Source: CAVYXA01 sp963846775 (GTDB taxonomy: Bacteria; Verrucomicrobiota; Verrucomicrobiia; Chthoniobacterales; UBA10450). From it: a stretch of 64,000 bases of DNA. The translations under genes and the position numbers were made by a program. This document shows positions 1 through 8,667 of the stretch, in pieces. A model generated the notes under the pieces. The model made no database searches. It was not told the DNA's origin and saw only the letters and a list, made by a program, of their open reading frames with translations. Location of the stretch: assembly GCA_963846775.1 (NCBI GenBank), contig CAWJXB010000006.1, forward strand, positions 2,108,001-2,172,000, written 5' to 3'. Each line of letters begins with the position of its first letter. Position 1 is the first letter of the stretch.

Positions 1-2484
1 CAGCGTCCGGCGTTTTATGTTCCAGTGGCGATCGCGGCAATTATCCTTTGCGCACTTGGCGTTTATTTTGCCATCCTCGGTTCGGAGCTGCGCGGCCAGG
101 CCGCGACGTTCGATCTGGGCAAGCTCGAACAGATGGAGTCGGCCAGCGTGATTCTCGATCGGAACGACAAGATTTTTGGACAGATTTATATCGAGAACCG
201 CGAGACGGTGCCGTATGAGCAACTGCCGCGCGACTTGATCAATGCGGTGGTCGCGGTGGAGGACGCGAAATTTTATCAGCATCGCGGCTTCGATTTGCTT
301 GGAATCGCACGCGCGACGTTGAAGAACATCGCAGCCGGTCATGTCCGCCAGGGGGCAAGTACGATCACCCAGCAATTGGCCCGGAACAGTTTTTCGCTCA
401 AGGAACGGACGTTTCATCGCAAACTGCTCGAGATTTTTCTGGCCCGCCGGATCGAGGAGCAATTCGGCAAACAGAAGATCATGGAGTTGTATTTGAACCG
501 GATCTACTTCGGCGGCGGTCTTTACGGAGCGGAAGCGGCGGCCCGGGGTTATTTTAGCAAACATGCTCGGGACCTCTCGCTGGCGGAATGCGCGACCCTG
601 GCTGGTCTGATCAAAAGCCCTAACAGATTGTCGCCTTGGGCCGATCGGGCAGCCTCGCGCGAGGCGCGCAACTACGTCCTCACGCGGATGCGCAATTTGG
701 ATTTCATAGACCGGAGAAAATGGGCGAGCGCGCAGGCGGAGGAGCTGGTCGTGGGAGATCGACAAAATGCGCAAGGGCAAAACTACGCGGTCGATTATAT
801 CCGGCAAAAAGTGATCGAGGCGGTGGGTTGGGACCGGGCGATGAACGAGGGGTTCCGCATCCATACGACGATCGATGCCGACTTGCAAAAGGTGGCAGAA
901 GAATCGTTGCGCCGGAGTCTGGACCGCGCGGAACAGCAGCCCGGTTACGATCACCAAACCTACGCTCAATACGCGACCCGATTAAGCAAGGCTAAGGCGA
1001 ACGGGGCGAGCGCGAAGGAGGCGTCACCGGAATATCTGCAAGGCGCCGTAGTCGGCTTGGATAACCAGACAGGTGCAATTCTGGTGCTGGTTGGCGGGCG
1101 CGATTTTGAGCATAACCAATACAATCGCGCTCTCCAGGCGCGACGGCCGGTCGGTACAGCGATGCTGCCATTCGTTTACGCGGCGGCGTTCGAGGATGGA
1201 ATGTATCCGGGCACGGCGGTGGAAGATTCACCGCTGGACAATCGCGCGGTGATGATCGGCGGCACGACCGGCATTCTGGGCGAATGGGGACCGGAGAGCG
1301 CGGAGAACCGTTACGAAGGCGCGATCACTGCGCGCGAGGCTTTGGCGAAATCGAAGAACGGGGCGACGGTGCGGATTGGGATGAACGTCGGCCTCGAGCC
1401 GATATTGCAGATTTGCCGTGCGGCCGGAATTCGCTCCCCGTTGCGGCCATATCCTGCAACATTTCTCGGTAGCAGTGAAGTGACGCTGGCCGAATTGGCG
1501 TTGGCCTACACGATTTTTCCCAATGGCGGTTGGCGACCGCAAGCGCTCCACATTTTAGAGCGGATCGAGGAAAAGGGGGGCGCGATCGTCTGGCGTGCGA
1601 GGGAGGACCGCAGCCGGCAAAACGTAATCAAGCCGGAAATCGCCTACGAAGTGCATTCCGGTCTGGTCGATGCGCTCATTTCCGGGACCGGAAAAGCCGC
1701 GCGCACCGAGTTTGGATTGAAGAAATTTCCCGCGGCGGGCAAAACCGGCACCGCCTACGATTTCACTGACGCCCTGTTCGCCGGTTACGACAGCAATTTC
1801 ACCTGCGCGGTCTGGGCCGGGTTCGATAAACCGCAGAAGATTTATCGGGGCGCGTTTGGCCGGGAGCTGGCGTTGCCGGTGTGGGTCGATATCATGAACA
1901 AAGCGGCGGAACATTATCCGTCCAAAGAAATCCAACGGCCACCGGGACTGAAAGAGGCCGAAATTTGTGCGCGCTCGGGATTGCTCGCGACCGACCGATG
2001 TTACGACACGATTCGAAACGCCAACGGCGATGTCGTCCAGCGACGCTGCACTTATATGGAGCTCGCCACCGCTTCGCAGATGCCAAGCGAGCCGTGCAAT
2101 GTCCATGGCGAGCCGCGGATTCGGGTTGCTAGGGACACATCAGAAAGCGACTTGCCGCGGGCGGAGTCGGCGGTTGATCTGAGCGCGGTGCATCCAGTCA
2201 TGGTGAGCTCGCCGGCGTTGCTGGCGGATAAGGACCCGTACAAAGCCGTTAGGCCAAGCCGGAACCCAGAACTGGAAGCGCAACAGCAAAAGAGCCCGGC
2301 ACCAGAGACGATCGACGATTCCAAACCCGAAAATGAGCCGATCCCAAAGGCCCTGCCGGTGCCGCCGGAAGAACAGGAGCCAGCGGAGATTCGCAAAGCG
2401 ATTCCCGTTGGACCGCTCGATGAAGAGTTGGATGGGACGCTGCTGAAGAATCAGACACCTCCGCCGGATCCGGATGATAATTGA
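1..2484 (+). CDS. Class A penicillin-binding protein (PBP1A type), 5' end outside window; transpeptidase SxxK motif lost
   Basis: Bifunctional peptidoglycan synthase family, anchored in the inner membrane. The reading frame is open to base 1, so the gene starts upstream; the first in-window start codon is a GTG at 25, already inside the membrane segment. Residues are counted from that GTG. The GT51 glycosyltransferase domain is intact, with EDAKFYQHRG at 79-88 and GASTITQQ at 110-117. The transpeptidase domain keeps SKN at 443-445 and KTGT at 573-576. The nucleophile motif normally written GSxFKPF reads GTAMLPF at 377-383, so Ser is Thr378 and Lys is Leu381. It is therefore probably a glycan polymerase without normal penicillin-sensitive cross-linking; this is inference. 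The C-terminal 120 residues are Pro/Glu-rich and probably disordered. The next ORF may begin within its last codons. Confidence 0.93.
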   Translation, partial: QRPAFYVPVAIAAIILCALGVYFAILGSELRGQAATFDLGKLEQMESASVILDRNDKIFGQIYIENRETVPYEQLPRDLINAVVAVEDAKFYQHRGFDLLGIARATLKNIAAGHVRQGASTITQQLARNSFSLKERTFHRKLLEIFLARRIEEQFGKQKIMELYLNRIYFGGGLYGAEAAARGYFSKHARDLSLAECATLAGLIKSPNRLSPWADRAASREARNYVLTRMRNLDFIDRRKWASAQAEELVVGDRQNAQGQNYAVDYIRQKVIEAVGWDRAMNEGFRIHTTIDADLQKVAEESLRRSLDRAEQQPGYDHQTYAQYATRLSKAKANGASAKEASPEYLQGAVVGLDNQTGAILVLVGGRDFEHNQYNRALQARRPVGTAMLPFVYAAAFEDGMYPGTAVEDSPLDNRAVMIGGTTGILGEWGPESAENRYEGAITAREALAKSKNGATVRIGMNVGLEPILQICRAAGIRSPLRPYPATFLGSSEVTLAELALAYTIFPNGGWRPQALHILERIEEKGGAIVWRAREDRSRQNVIKPEIAYEVHSGLVDALISGTGKAARTEFGLKKFPAAGKTGTAYDFTDALFAGYDSNFTCAVWAGFDKPQKIYRGAFGRELALPVWVDIMNKAAEHYPSKEIQRPPGLKEAEICARSGLLATDRCYDTIRNANGDVVQRRCTYMELATASQMPSEPCNVHGEPRIRVARDTSESDLPRAESAVDLSAVHPVMVSSPALLADKDPYKAVRPSRNPELEAQQQKSPAPETIDDSKPENEPIPKALPVPPEEQEPAEIRKAIPVGPLDEELDGTLLKNQTPPPDPDDN

Positions 2485-2569
2485 TGATCGCGTGCGGCCG
2501 GAGCCACCGACCCCGGCTCCAGCCACTTTCGGGCTTGAGAGCTCGGCGCGGAATGAACAACGTAGTGCG

Positions 2570-3610
2570 ATGGCATCGGACAAGGCGGCCGAGTTTTGGT
2601 TGACTGTTCTTAATCCTGGCGGACGTGATCCTGAACAGAGTTTTCACGAGCCGATCACGCCTCCGGGCAACGCGCATCCGCCCGTAAATTTTCACGGCTT
2701 CGCCGCCTGCACGCACGGTTTTTTCCATCGGGATGTGCGACGCGCGATCCGGGAAGGTTCGCCGGTGCTGCTTCTTCTCCGCGGCGACTTCGCGAGCTCG
2801 GAGCGCGCCTTCGCCGAACTCAAGAAACACGGAGTGAAAGTCGCCGTTTCCCTCAAGGAAACCGGCCTGCATCAAATCGCGCAGCAATTGTCCCGGCCAC
2901 GGCAATTGGCGCGATTCATAAAGATGATCGGGCAAGCGGATGGTTGCGTGGCGACGACCCCGGAAGCGGCGGAGATCTACTGGCGGGTGCGGTCGAAGCG
3001 CGATCCGGCGACGGTCGCGTTTATTCCAACGCCGTATCCGATGCACGATCGGCAATGGGATATGTCGATCCAACCGGACGATCAAGCGGGGATTTTCGTC
3101 GGCACACGCGAATGGTATGTGCCATCCCGGAATCATTTCGCCGCTCTGCTTATGGCGCGTCAGCTTTGCCAGACAACGGGAGAAATGGTCACGGTGGTGA
3201 ATCTGGACGGCTGGCGCGGCAAGAAGTTGCTAAACGAGTTAAAATTCCCGGCTGGGGCGTTGCATATCGTCGAGAAGGAAAAACCGTATGCCGACTACGT
3301 CCGCGAATTGGCGCGACACAAACTCGTGCTGCAGCTCGATCGCAGCCGCGTGCCCGGCCAAGTAGCTGGCGATGCGCTTCTTGCGCGCACGGTTTGCATC
3401 GGAGGCGATGGAGCGGTCGAGCGGATCGCTTTTTGCAACACGAACGGCGAAGGCCGCTCGATTAGCGACCTCGCCAAAATCGCCGCCAATCTGCTCGCCG
3501 ACCATCCGGCGCGCGCTGCGATTGTTCAGAACTCGCAGTCACGAGCGATGGAGCATCTTTCATTTCAAGCGATCCGTCTGCAATTAGAGGAGTTTTTTGC
3601 GCGCTTATGA
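2570..3610 (+). CDS. Uncharacterised protein, possibly GT-B-fold glycosyltransferase-like
   Basis: About 346 residues, not recognised as a named family. The order of hydrophobic strands and helices, with a final stretch resembling the donor-binding half of GT-B enzymes (residues about 190-340), suggests a glycosyltransferase-like fold, but no diagnostic motif is seen. I chose ATG 2570 because the compact globular sequence begins there. An earlier in-frame ATG at 2474 overlaps the end of the penicillin-binding protein gene and would add a Pro-rich 32-residue leader; neither start has a clear ribosome binding site. It follows the PBP gene on the same strand, so co-transcription and a cell-envelope role are possible. 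Its 3' end overlaps the convergent gene by about 149 bases. Confidence 0.75.
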   Translation: MASDKAAEFWLTVLNPGGRDPEQSFHEPITPPGNAHPPVNFHGFAACTHGFFHRDVRRAIREGSPVLLLLRGDFASSERAFAELKKHGVKVAVSLKETGLHQIAQQLSRPRQLARFIKMIGQADGCVATTPEAAEIYWRVRSKRDPATVAFIPTPYPMHDRQWDMSIQPDDQAGIFVGTREWYVPSRNHFAALLMARQLCQTTGEMVTVVNLDGWRGKKLLNELKFPAGALHIVEKEKPYADYVRELARHKLVLQLDRSRVPGQVAGDALLARTVCIGGDGAVERIAFCNTNGEGRSISDLAKIAANLLADHPARAAIVQNSQSRAMEHLSFQAIRLQLEEFFARL

Positions 3611-4724
3611 CGCCTAAATTTGAAGAAAAAGTGTCGCGCGGTTTGGGCGAGGCCTGATTGGTTTTGATCCTGGAAGAGCTGCCAGCCGCGCTGGCGCCTT
3701 TGGGGAGGGCTGGGTCGGCTTCCTCAACCGGCACTAGGGCGAAGAGACCGGCTTGAATCATTCCGGCTACGGCCAGGTAAACTTTCAAGGCGCACGCATT
3801 GCAGCGTTGGCATAGATCGACCAGCGACATCGGTTGATTATAGGCGATTTGCCAGATCTCCTCCGCAACGGAGCGAAGCTCTTCCAGATCGCTGTCCAGC
3901 CAAACGAAATTCAATTGCTGCCGCTTCAACAGCGCGCTGTTGTCGCTCATCGACTTGCGGAGGCTGTCGAATTCATCCCGCATTTGCACGGCTTGGATCA
4001 TCATTTCGTCAGCACTGGCGGTGATAATCTCCTGCTCCGTCCAATCCACGTTCGTCGGCAATTCCTTGGAAAAGGAGAAACTCCATGCTTTGCGCGGCTG
4101 AATGAACAATTGCCAGAAAGCCTCTTCGCCGAGCAGATGCTGAAAACGACCCCAGCGCGGCGTCCCGTTTTCGAAATAGAACTCGCTCACGGTTTCGCCG
4201 CGCTCGTCGCTAATCAGGAGCGCGCCGGTGCGCATCGAGCGGACGATGGTTTGATAAATCGTGATCAGATCGAAATTGGCCAGGCTGCCGGAGAGTTCAC
4301 TACTGCCTTCAGACGACGGTCCACCAGTCCGGGTCTGGAACAATCGCCGCCCCATCTTTTCGCACACGAAAAGGAAGAATGACGGAACGCGGCGCAGCAA
4401 CTCTGGGAAATCTTTCGCCGCAAAACATTGGACGCTCAGCGGCGCGCACGCCCGAGCGGTTTGATTGCGCGGCATCCGAATAAACGCGCCTGTTTCGCCA
4501 AAGATATCGCCTCGGGACAGCACGATCGAGTCTCCCGGCAGAGCCGGTTCCGAGGCGAGCTCGACCAAGCCACGATTGATGATAAAAAGCTCCTTGCTTT
4601 CCTCGCCAGCGGAATAGACCAGTTCACCCTCGGCGTAGTGTCTGACACTGGAGAGTTCGCCGACGGCCTTTAACTCCAACACTTGCAAGGAAGTGCAATA
4701 AGCAAAGAAATCGCTCTGCAGCAT
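3462..4724 (-). CDS. Cyclic nucleotide-binding domain protein with DUF4388 domain
   Basis: Predicted cytoplasmic signalling protein. Residues about 10-120 form a Crp-like cyclic nucleotide-binding barrel, with the GELVYSAGE and GDIFGETGAF turns typical of the family. Residues about 145-260 match the DUF4388 (PatA N-terminal-like) pattern, with FENGTPRWG followed by GEEAFWQLF. A third helical segment (about 290-350) precedes a low-complexity Ser/Ala-rich tail. No Crp-type DNA-binding helix-turn-helix is visible, so it probably acts through protein contacts. The ORF is open to an upstream ATG at 4814, but the recognisable domain starts at Met 4724. Its last 149 bases lie antisense to the end of the preceding plus-strand gene. 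It is divergent from rpsO. Confidence 0.82.
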   Translation of the reverse strand: MLQSDFFAYCTSLQVLELKAVGELSSVRHYAEGELVYSAGEESKELFIINRGLVELASEPALPGDSIVLSRGDIFGETGAFIRMPRNQTARACAPLSVQCFAAKDFPELLRRVPSFFLFVCEKMGRRLFQTRTGGPSSEGSSELSGSLANFDLITIYQTIVRSMRTGALLISDERGETVSEFYFENGTPRWGRFQHLLGEEAFWQLFIQPRKAWSFSFSKELPTNVDWTEQEIITASADEMMIQAVQMRDEFDSLRKSMSDNSALLKRQQLNFVWLDSDLEELRSVAEEIWQIAYNQPMSLVDLCQRCNACALKVYLAVAGMIQAGLFALVPVEEADPALPKGASAAGSSSRIKTNQASPKPRDTFSSNLGVISAQKTPLIADGSLEMKDAPSLVTASSEQSQRAPDGRRADWRRFWRGR

Positions 4725-4854
4725 TCTTAACCAAGGGAGCAAGAGTTGTGCATAAGGCAGGACAAGATCGACAATTCTATCATTTAAGAGCGGAAGAGAG
4801 CGGAAATAGAGCACTTGCCAACCGGCATTCTTCGCCTACAATACCGGCTTCAAA

Positions 4855-5118
4855 ATGGCGGAGAACACGGAAACGTTGAGTCTGAAGGAGTTTCAACTGC
4901 ACGATAAAGATACCGGGAGCGCGGATGTGCAAGTGGCACTTCTCACCCACCGGATCGAGCATTTGACCGAGCACCTGAAGACCAACCGGAAAGATCATTC
5001 CTCGCGGCGCGGCCTCCTTAAGATGGTGGCACAACGCCGGAGCCTGCTCGATTATTTGAGCAGGACAAAATCGGATCGCTACAAAGAGCTGATCGACAAA
5101 TTGAATCTGCGGAAGTAG
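4855..5118 (+). CDS. rpsO: 30S ribosomal protein S15
   Basis: 87 residues, close to the usual 88-89. S15 binds the central domain of 16S rRNA and starts assembly of the 30S platform. The sequence has the family signature: SLKEFQLHDKDTGSADVQV, then LTHRIEHLTEHLK, HSSRRGLLKMV and RRSLLDYL, ending in YKELIDKLNLRK. The ATG at 4855 gives the expected N-terminus. A terminator-like hairpin follows, then a structured leader and pnp, the same rpsO-pnp neighbourhood seen in many bacteria. Confidence 0.98.
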   Translation: MAENTETLSLKEFQLHDKDTGSADVQVALLTHRIEHLTEHLKTNRKDHSSRRGLLKMVAQRRSLLDYLSRTKSDRYKELIDKLNLRK

Positions 5119-5137
5119 CCGCAGCCGTTTTTCGGGG

Positions 5138-5156
5138 AAGACGCCTCCGGCGTTTT
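5138..5156 (+). terminator. Candidate Rho-independent terminator after rpsO
   Basis: AAGACGCC and GGCGTTTT pair around a TCC loop (8 bp with one G-U), and the 3' arm runs into a T-rich stretch. It lies 20 bases after the rpsO stop, so it would separate or attenuate rpsO from pnp. The stem is short, so read-through is likely. Confidence 0.55.
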
Positions 5157-5196
5157 CGTTTCGAAGCCTAACGAAAGAGAAAATAACAATAGCAGT

Positions 5197-5317
5197 CCAG
5201 GCCTCGGTAACACCTTGGATTTTAGGTTTTAGTTTCGGAACGGCGCCACGCGCCAGGGAAGCGGCCGGCTTCCTCGCCCGCCGGGTTTAAAACCTACAGT
5301 CAGGGTGACCGGCCTGG
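5197..5317 (+). promoter_or_regulatory. Structured leader in front of pnp, candidate autoregulatory RNA
   Basis: Several nested inverted repeats can be read directly. CCAGGCC (5197-5203) pairs with GGCCTGG (5311-5317). Next to it, GGT and CACC pair with GGTG and ACC across small bulges. TAGGTTTTA (5223-5231) pairs perfectly with TAAAACCTA (5288-5296). Inside are two hairpins, GGCGC-CAC-GCGCC and GGAAGC-GGCCG-GCTTCC. The whole forms a long stem with a branched tip ending 24 bases before the pnp ATG. In Escherichia coli the pnp leader is a long stem cut by RNase III and used by PNPase for self-repression. A matching role here is inference. Confidence 0.6.
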
Positions 5318-5341
5318 AACTCGCACATCCAGGTAACAACA

Positions 5342-7492
5342 ATGCAACATAAGGTCACGGCCCAAATCGGGTCACATCAGATCTCCATCGAGACCGGCAA
5401 AATCGCCAAACTCGCCGACGGCGCGGTCATCGTTTCATGCGGCGACACCATGGTATTGGTCAGCGCTGTTTCGGCCACCACCATCAAAGAAGGACAGGAT
5501 TTTTTTCCGCTTACGGTCGATTACCGCGAAAAAGCGGCGGCGGCAGGGAAATTTCCGGGCGGTTATTTCAAACGCGAAGGGCGGCCGACAGAAAAGGAAA
5601 CCCTGACCTCGCGGATGACAGATCGACCGCTGCGGCCACTGTTTCCTCAGGGCTATTTTTACGACACACAGATCATCTCGATCCTGCTCAGCGCCGACGG
5701 CCAAAACGATCCGGACATTTTGGCGATGAACGGCGCATCGGCAGCGCTGTGTGTTTCCGACATTCCATTCGCAGGACCGATCGGCGCGGTTCGCGTTGGC
5801 CGTGTGAAAGGCGAGTTCGTCGTAAACCCGACCCACACGGAGCGGACCGAAAGCGATCTCGATCTAATCTATGTCGGCACGGAAAACGACGTGATCATGA
5901 TTGAAGGCGCGGCCAATCAGGTGCTGGAAGCGGATTTGGTGAAGGCGCTCGAGTTCGCGCACGGGCACGCGCGCGAGATGATCCGCGTGCAAAAAGAGCT
6001 GGCAGCGCGGGTCGCGAAACCGAAACGCGAAATGCCGTTGCTTCAGGTCAAGTCGGACTTGCTCGAGATTGCCTATCAAGTCGCGGGCGACCGGATCGAA
6101 AGCGCGCTTTATACCGAAGGCAAAGTCGCACGGGCCAAAGCCATCGAGGCTTTGCGCGAAGAAGTGAAGATGTCGATCCTGGAAAAATTTCCTGAAGCCG
6201 CTTCGTTCTCGATCTCGCAGGCATTCGATTACGTGCAAAAGAAGGCGTTCCGGATCAGCATTCTGGACAAACAAAAACGCGTGGACGGCCGCGGTTATCA
6301 CGATTTGCGTCCGATCAGTTGCGAAGTGGGCGTGCTGCCGCGCGCGCATGGCTCCGCCATTTTCCAAAGGGGCGAGACCCAGGCGCTCGCGCTCGCGACT
6401 CTGGCCCCGATCGAAGAGGCGCAGATGATCGATGCCTACGGCGGCGGCGAACAATCCAAGCGATTCATTTTGCACTACAATTTCCCGCCGTTCAGCGTGG
6501 GCGAAACCGGGAGGACCGGCGGAGCGAGCCGGCGCGAGATCGGTCACGGCGCACTGGCGGAGCGGTCGCTCGAGCCGGTGGTGCCGAGCGAGAACGATTT
6601 TCGTTATGCCATCCGAATTTCCAGCGAGGTTATGGAATCAAATGGATCGACCTCCATGGCCAGCGTCTGCGGCGGGATGCTTGCGCTGATGGACGCAGGC
6701 GTGCCAGTCCAAACGCCGGTCGCCGGGATTTCCGTCGGGCTCGTGACTGAGTACGGGGAAGATCGACAATTGAAACGGTACGAATTATTGACCGACATCA
6801 TCGGATCCGAGGACCATTTCGGTGACATGGATTTCAAATTGTGCGGGACCGATCACGGCATCACCGGGTTTCAGCTCGACCTGAAACTGCCCGGCGTGAG
6901 CCACAAGATCATGGCCGAGGCGATCCAAAAGGCGAAAGAGGCGCGCACCAGAATTCTTGAGATCATGGGCGGTGTGCTCGATAAACCGCGGCCACAGCTT
7001 TCGCCGTACGCGCCCCGGATTGAGACAATCAAAATTAATCCGGAGAAGATCGGGGCGCTCATCGGACCGGGCGGCAAAACGATCAAGGGCATCGTCGCCG
7101 AAACCGGCGCAGAAATTAACATCGAGGATGATGGTTCGGTCCACATTTACGCGACCAGCGGCGAGAGCATGGCGCGCGCGAAACAAATCATCGGTGGGAT
7201 GACACGCGAGATCGAGATCGGCGAGACTTATCAGGGCCGCGTCGTTTCGACGAAGGAGTTCGGCGCATTTGTCGAAGTTTTCCCGGGCAAGGACGGGCTG
7301 GTCCATATTTCCGAGCTGGCGGATTTTCGGGTGAAACGGACCGAAGACATCGTGAAGGCGGGCGACATGGTGTGGGTGAAATGCATCGGGATCGATGACA
7401 AAGGCCGGGTGAAACTTTCGCGCAAAGCCGCATTGAAGGAACGCGCCGAAGCCGAGACCGGTCAGCCCGCTCCGACTGAGCACGTGACGTGA
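5342..7492 (+). CDS. pnp: Polyribonucleotide nucleotidyltransferase (PNPase)
   Basis: Phosphorolytic 3'-5' exoribonuclease and degradosome component. At 716 residues it is full length. It has two RNase PH-like domains (about 10-145 and 310-500). The first carries FFPLTVDYRE and GGYFKREGRPTEKE; the second carries QRGETQALAL and the FPPFSVGETGR segment. A KH domain follows (about 561-620, GxxG loop in LIGPGGKTIKG), then an S1 RNA-binding domain (about 625-695, FGAFVEVFPGKDGLVHISEL). The ATG at 5342 has only a weak AGG upstream. It follows rpsO behind a structured leader, consistent with post-transcriptional control. Confidence 0.98.
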   Translation: MQHKVTAQIGSHQISIETGKIAKLADGAVIVSCGDTMVLVSAVSATTIKEGQDFFPLTVDYREKAAAAGKFPGGYFKREGRPTEKETLTSRMTDRPLRPLFPQGYFYDTQIISILLSADGQNDPDILAMNGASAALCVSDIPFAGPIGAVRVGRVKGEFVVNPTHTERTESDLDLIYVGTENDVIMIEGAANQVLEADLVKALEFAHGHAREMIRVQKELAARVAKPKREMPLLQVKSDLLEIAYQVAGDRIESALYTEGKVARAKAIEALREEVKMSILEKFPEAASFSISQAFDYVQKKAFRISILDKQKRVDGRGYHDLRPISCEVGVLPRAHGSAIFQRGETQALALATLAPIEEAQMIDAYGGGEQSKRFILHYNFPPFSVGETGRTGGASRREIGHGALAERSLEPVVPSENDFRYAIRISSEVMESNGSTSMASVCGGMLALMDAGVPVQTPVAGISVGLVTEYGEDRQLKRYELLTDIIGSEDHFGDMDFKLCGTDHGITGFQLDLKLPGVSHKIMAEAIQKAKEARTRILEIMGGVLDKPRPQLSPYAPRIETIKINPEKIGALIGPGGKTIKGIVAETGAEINIEDDGSVHIYATSGESMARAKQIIGGMTREIEIGETYQGRVVSTKEFGAFVEVFPGKDGLVHISELADFRVKRTEDIVKAGDMVWVKCIGIDDKGRVKLSRKAALKERAEAETGQPAPTEHVT

Positions 7493-7502
7493 TTTTTTTC
7501 TC

Positions 7503-7569
7503 TAGCGGCACTCCATGAGTGTCGCCGTTGTTCGGGCCAAGGTTGCGACAGTCATAGACTGCCGCTACA
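7503..7569. repeat. Double-hairpin palindromic repeat, copy A
   Basis: Begins TAGCGGCACTC-CAT-GAGTGTCGCC and ends with the inverted half, read on the other strand as TGTAGCGGCAGTC-TAT-GACTGTCGC. Each half folds by itself and the two halves also pair. It lies between pnp and the AI-2E permease gene, just before that gene's Shine-Dalgarno, and could act as a transcript stabiliser or terminator. Further copies are at 30967, 42409 and 49351, with a half copy at 25536. Confidence 0.8.
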
Positions 7570-7589
7570 GCAGATGAGGAACCTCGCTC

Positions 7590-8609
7590 ATGAGCACATC
7601 GACCCAACTTTCCTACGGACTGCTCGCGTTGACGCTGATCCTTAGCGGGCTACTCCATTTGGGAGGGCCATTGTTGGTGGCATTCTTTTCTTTCTTCGCC
7701 CTGCGGAAGCTTTTCGCCCTAACAAAGCGGAAATGGTTGGCCTTGGTCTTGTTCGTTCTGATGGTAGCTGGGCTGGCGTCTGCCGCGGCTTATCTGATCC
7801 GGGTGGCGGTGCGGGCACTGCCCGAAATGGCGGAGAAGTCCATCCCGTCGGCCAGCGCGTGGGCTGAAGCGCGTAATATCCAGCTCCCCTTCACGGATTT
7901 CGATACGCTGCGGGATTTCGTCGTCGAAACGGCAAAGGAACAGGCTCAGTATCTGCAAAACGTAGCGCACGTAGCCGGGAGCACGACGAGGCTGCTCCTT
8001 TTTACCCTCATCGCCATTGTGGCGGCAGCAAGTTTATTTCTCAAAGGCGGACTCGATCTGCATCGCGATACACACCCGATCAAGAATAATCTCTACTCCC
8101 TTTTTTCGGATGAAGTCACAACGCGTTTTCGCGATTTCTATCGCAGCTTCGCCACGGTAATGGGCGCGCAGATTCTGATCTCTGTCATCAACACCATCTT
8201 GACGTCGATTTTTGTCCTGACAGTGGGACTCCCAAATCGGGCACTGTTGATCGCCGTCACGTTTTTGTGCGGCTTAGTGCCGATCGTCGGCAATCTCGTC
8301 AGCAACACGATCATTGTCTGCGTGGCACTGACGGTTTCGCTAAGACTGGGAATCGCCGCGCTCGTGTTTCTGATCGTGGTTCACAAACTGGAGTATTTCC
8401 TCAACAGCAAGATTATCGGACAGTGGATTCGGAATCCAGTGTGGCTGACGCTCATTGGCCTGGTTATCGGAGAACGTTTAATGGGAATCCCGGGCCTCGT
8501 CCTTGCCCCTGTGGTCCTGAATTACATCCGGGTGGAAATGCTCAAGGTGGAAGTGCTGCCGAGGGCGAAAGCTCCAAATTCCAAGCTCCAAACTCCAGAG
8601 ATTGTCTAA
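7590..8609 (+). CDS. AI-2E family transporter / PerM-like permease
   Basis: Polytopic inner-membrane protein of the AI-2E exporter (former UPF0118/DUF20) family, 339 residues, normal length. Hydrophobic segments occur at about 7-60, 135-155 and 190-315. The family hallmark regions are present: the soluble periplasmic stretch after the second helix, then LVPIVGNLVSN and the terminal GLVIGERLMGIPGLVLAPVV. Substrate is unknown. ATG 7590 is preceded by GAGGA nine bases upstream. The last ten codons are built from a quasi-tandem CTCCAA-type repeat, so the tail is probably not ancestral. Confidence 0.9.
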   Translation: MSTSTQLSYGLLALTLILSGLLHLGGPLLVAFFSFFALRKLFALTKRKWLALVLFVLMVAGLASAAAYLIRVAVRALPEMAEKSIPSASAWAEARNIQLPFTDFDTLRDFVVETAKEQAQYLQNVAHVAGSTTRLLLFTLIAIVAAASLFLKGGLDLHRDTHPIKNNLYSLFSDEVTTRFRDFYRSFATVMGAQILISVINTILTSIFVLTVGLPNRALLIAVTFLCGLVPIVGNLVSNTIIVCVALTVSLRLGIAALVFLIVVHKLEYFLNSKIIGQWIRNPVWLTLIGLVIGERLMGIPGLVLAPVVLNYIRVEMLKVEVLPRAKAPNSKLQTPEIV

Positions 8610-8630
8610 TAATCAAGCTTCTCAGACTTT

Positions 8631-8661
8631 TCATTCGTGTCCATTCGTGTCCATTCGTGGT
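8631..8661. repeat. Short tandem repeat, period 10
   Basis: TTCGTGTCCA is repeated nearly three times between the permease stop and the histidine kinase start. It is one of several word-like quasi-tandem repeats near gene borders in this window. Confidence 0.7.
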
Positions 8662-8667
8662 TGAAGG

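Noticed and set aside
2249..3136. 295-codon minus-strand ORF opposite the PBP end and the GT-B-like gene
   Set aside because: Arg-rich antisense shadow in high-GC coding DNA, no recognisable domain.
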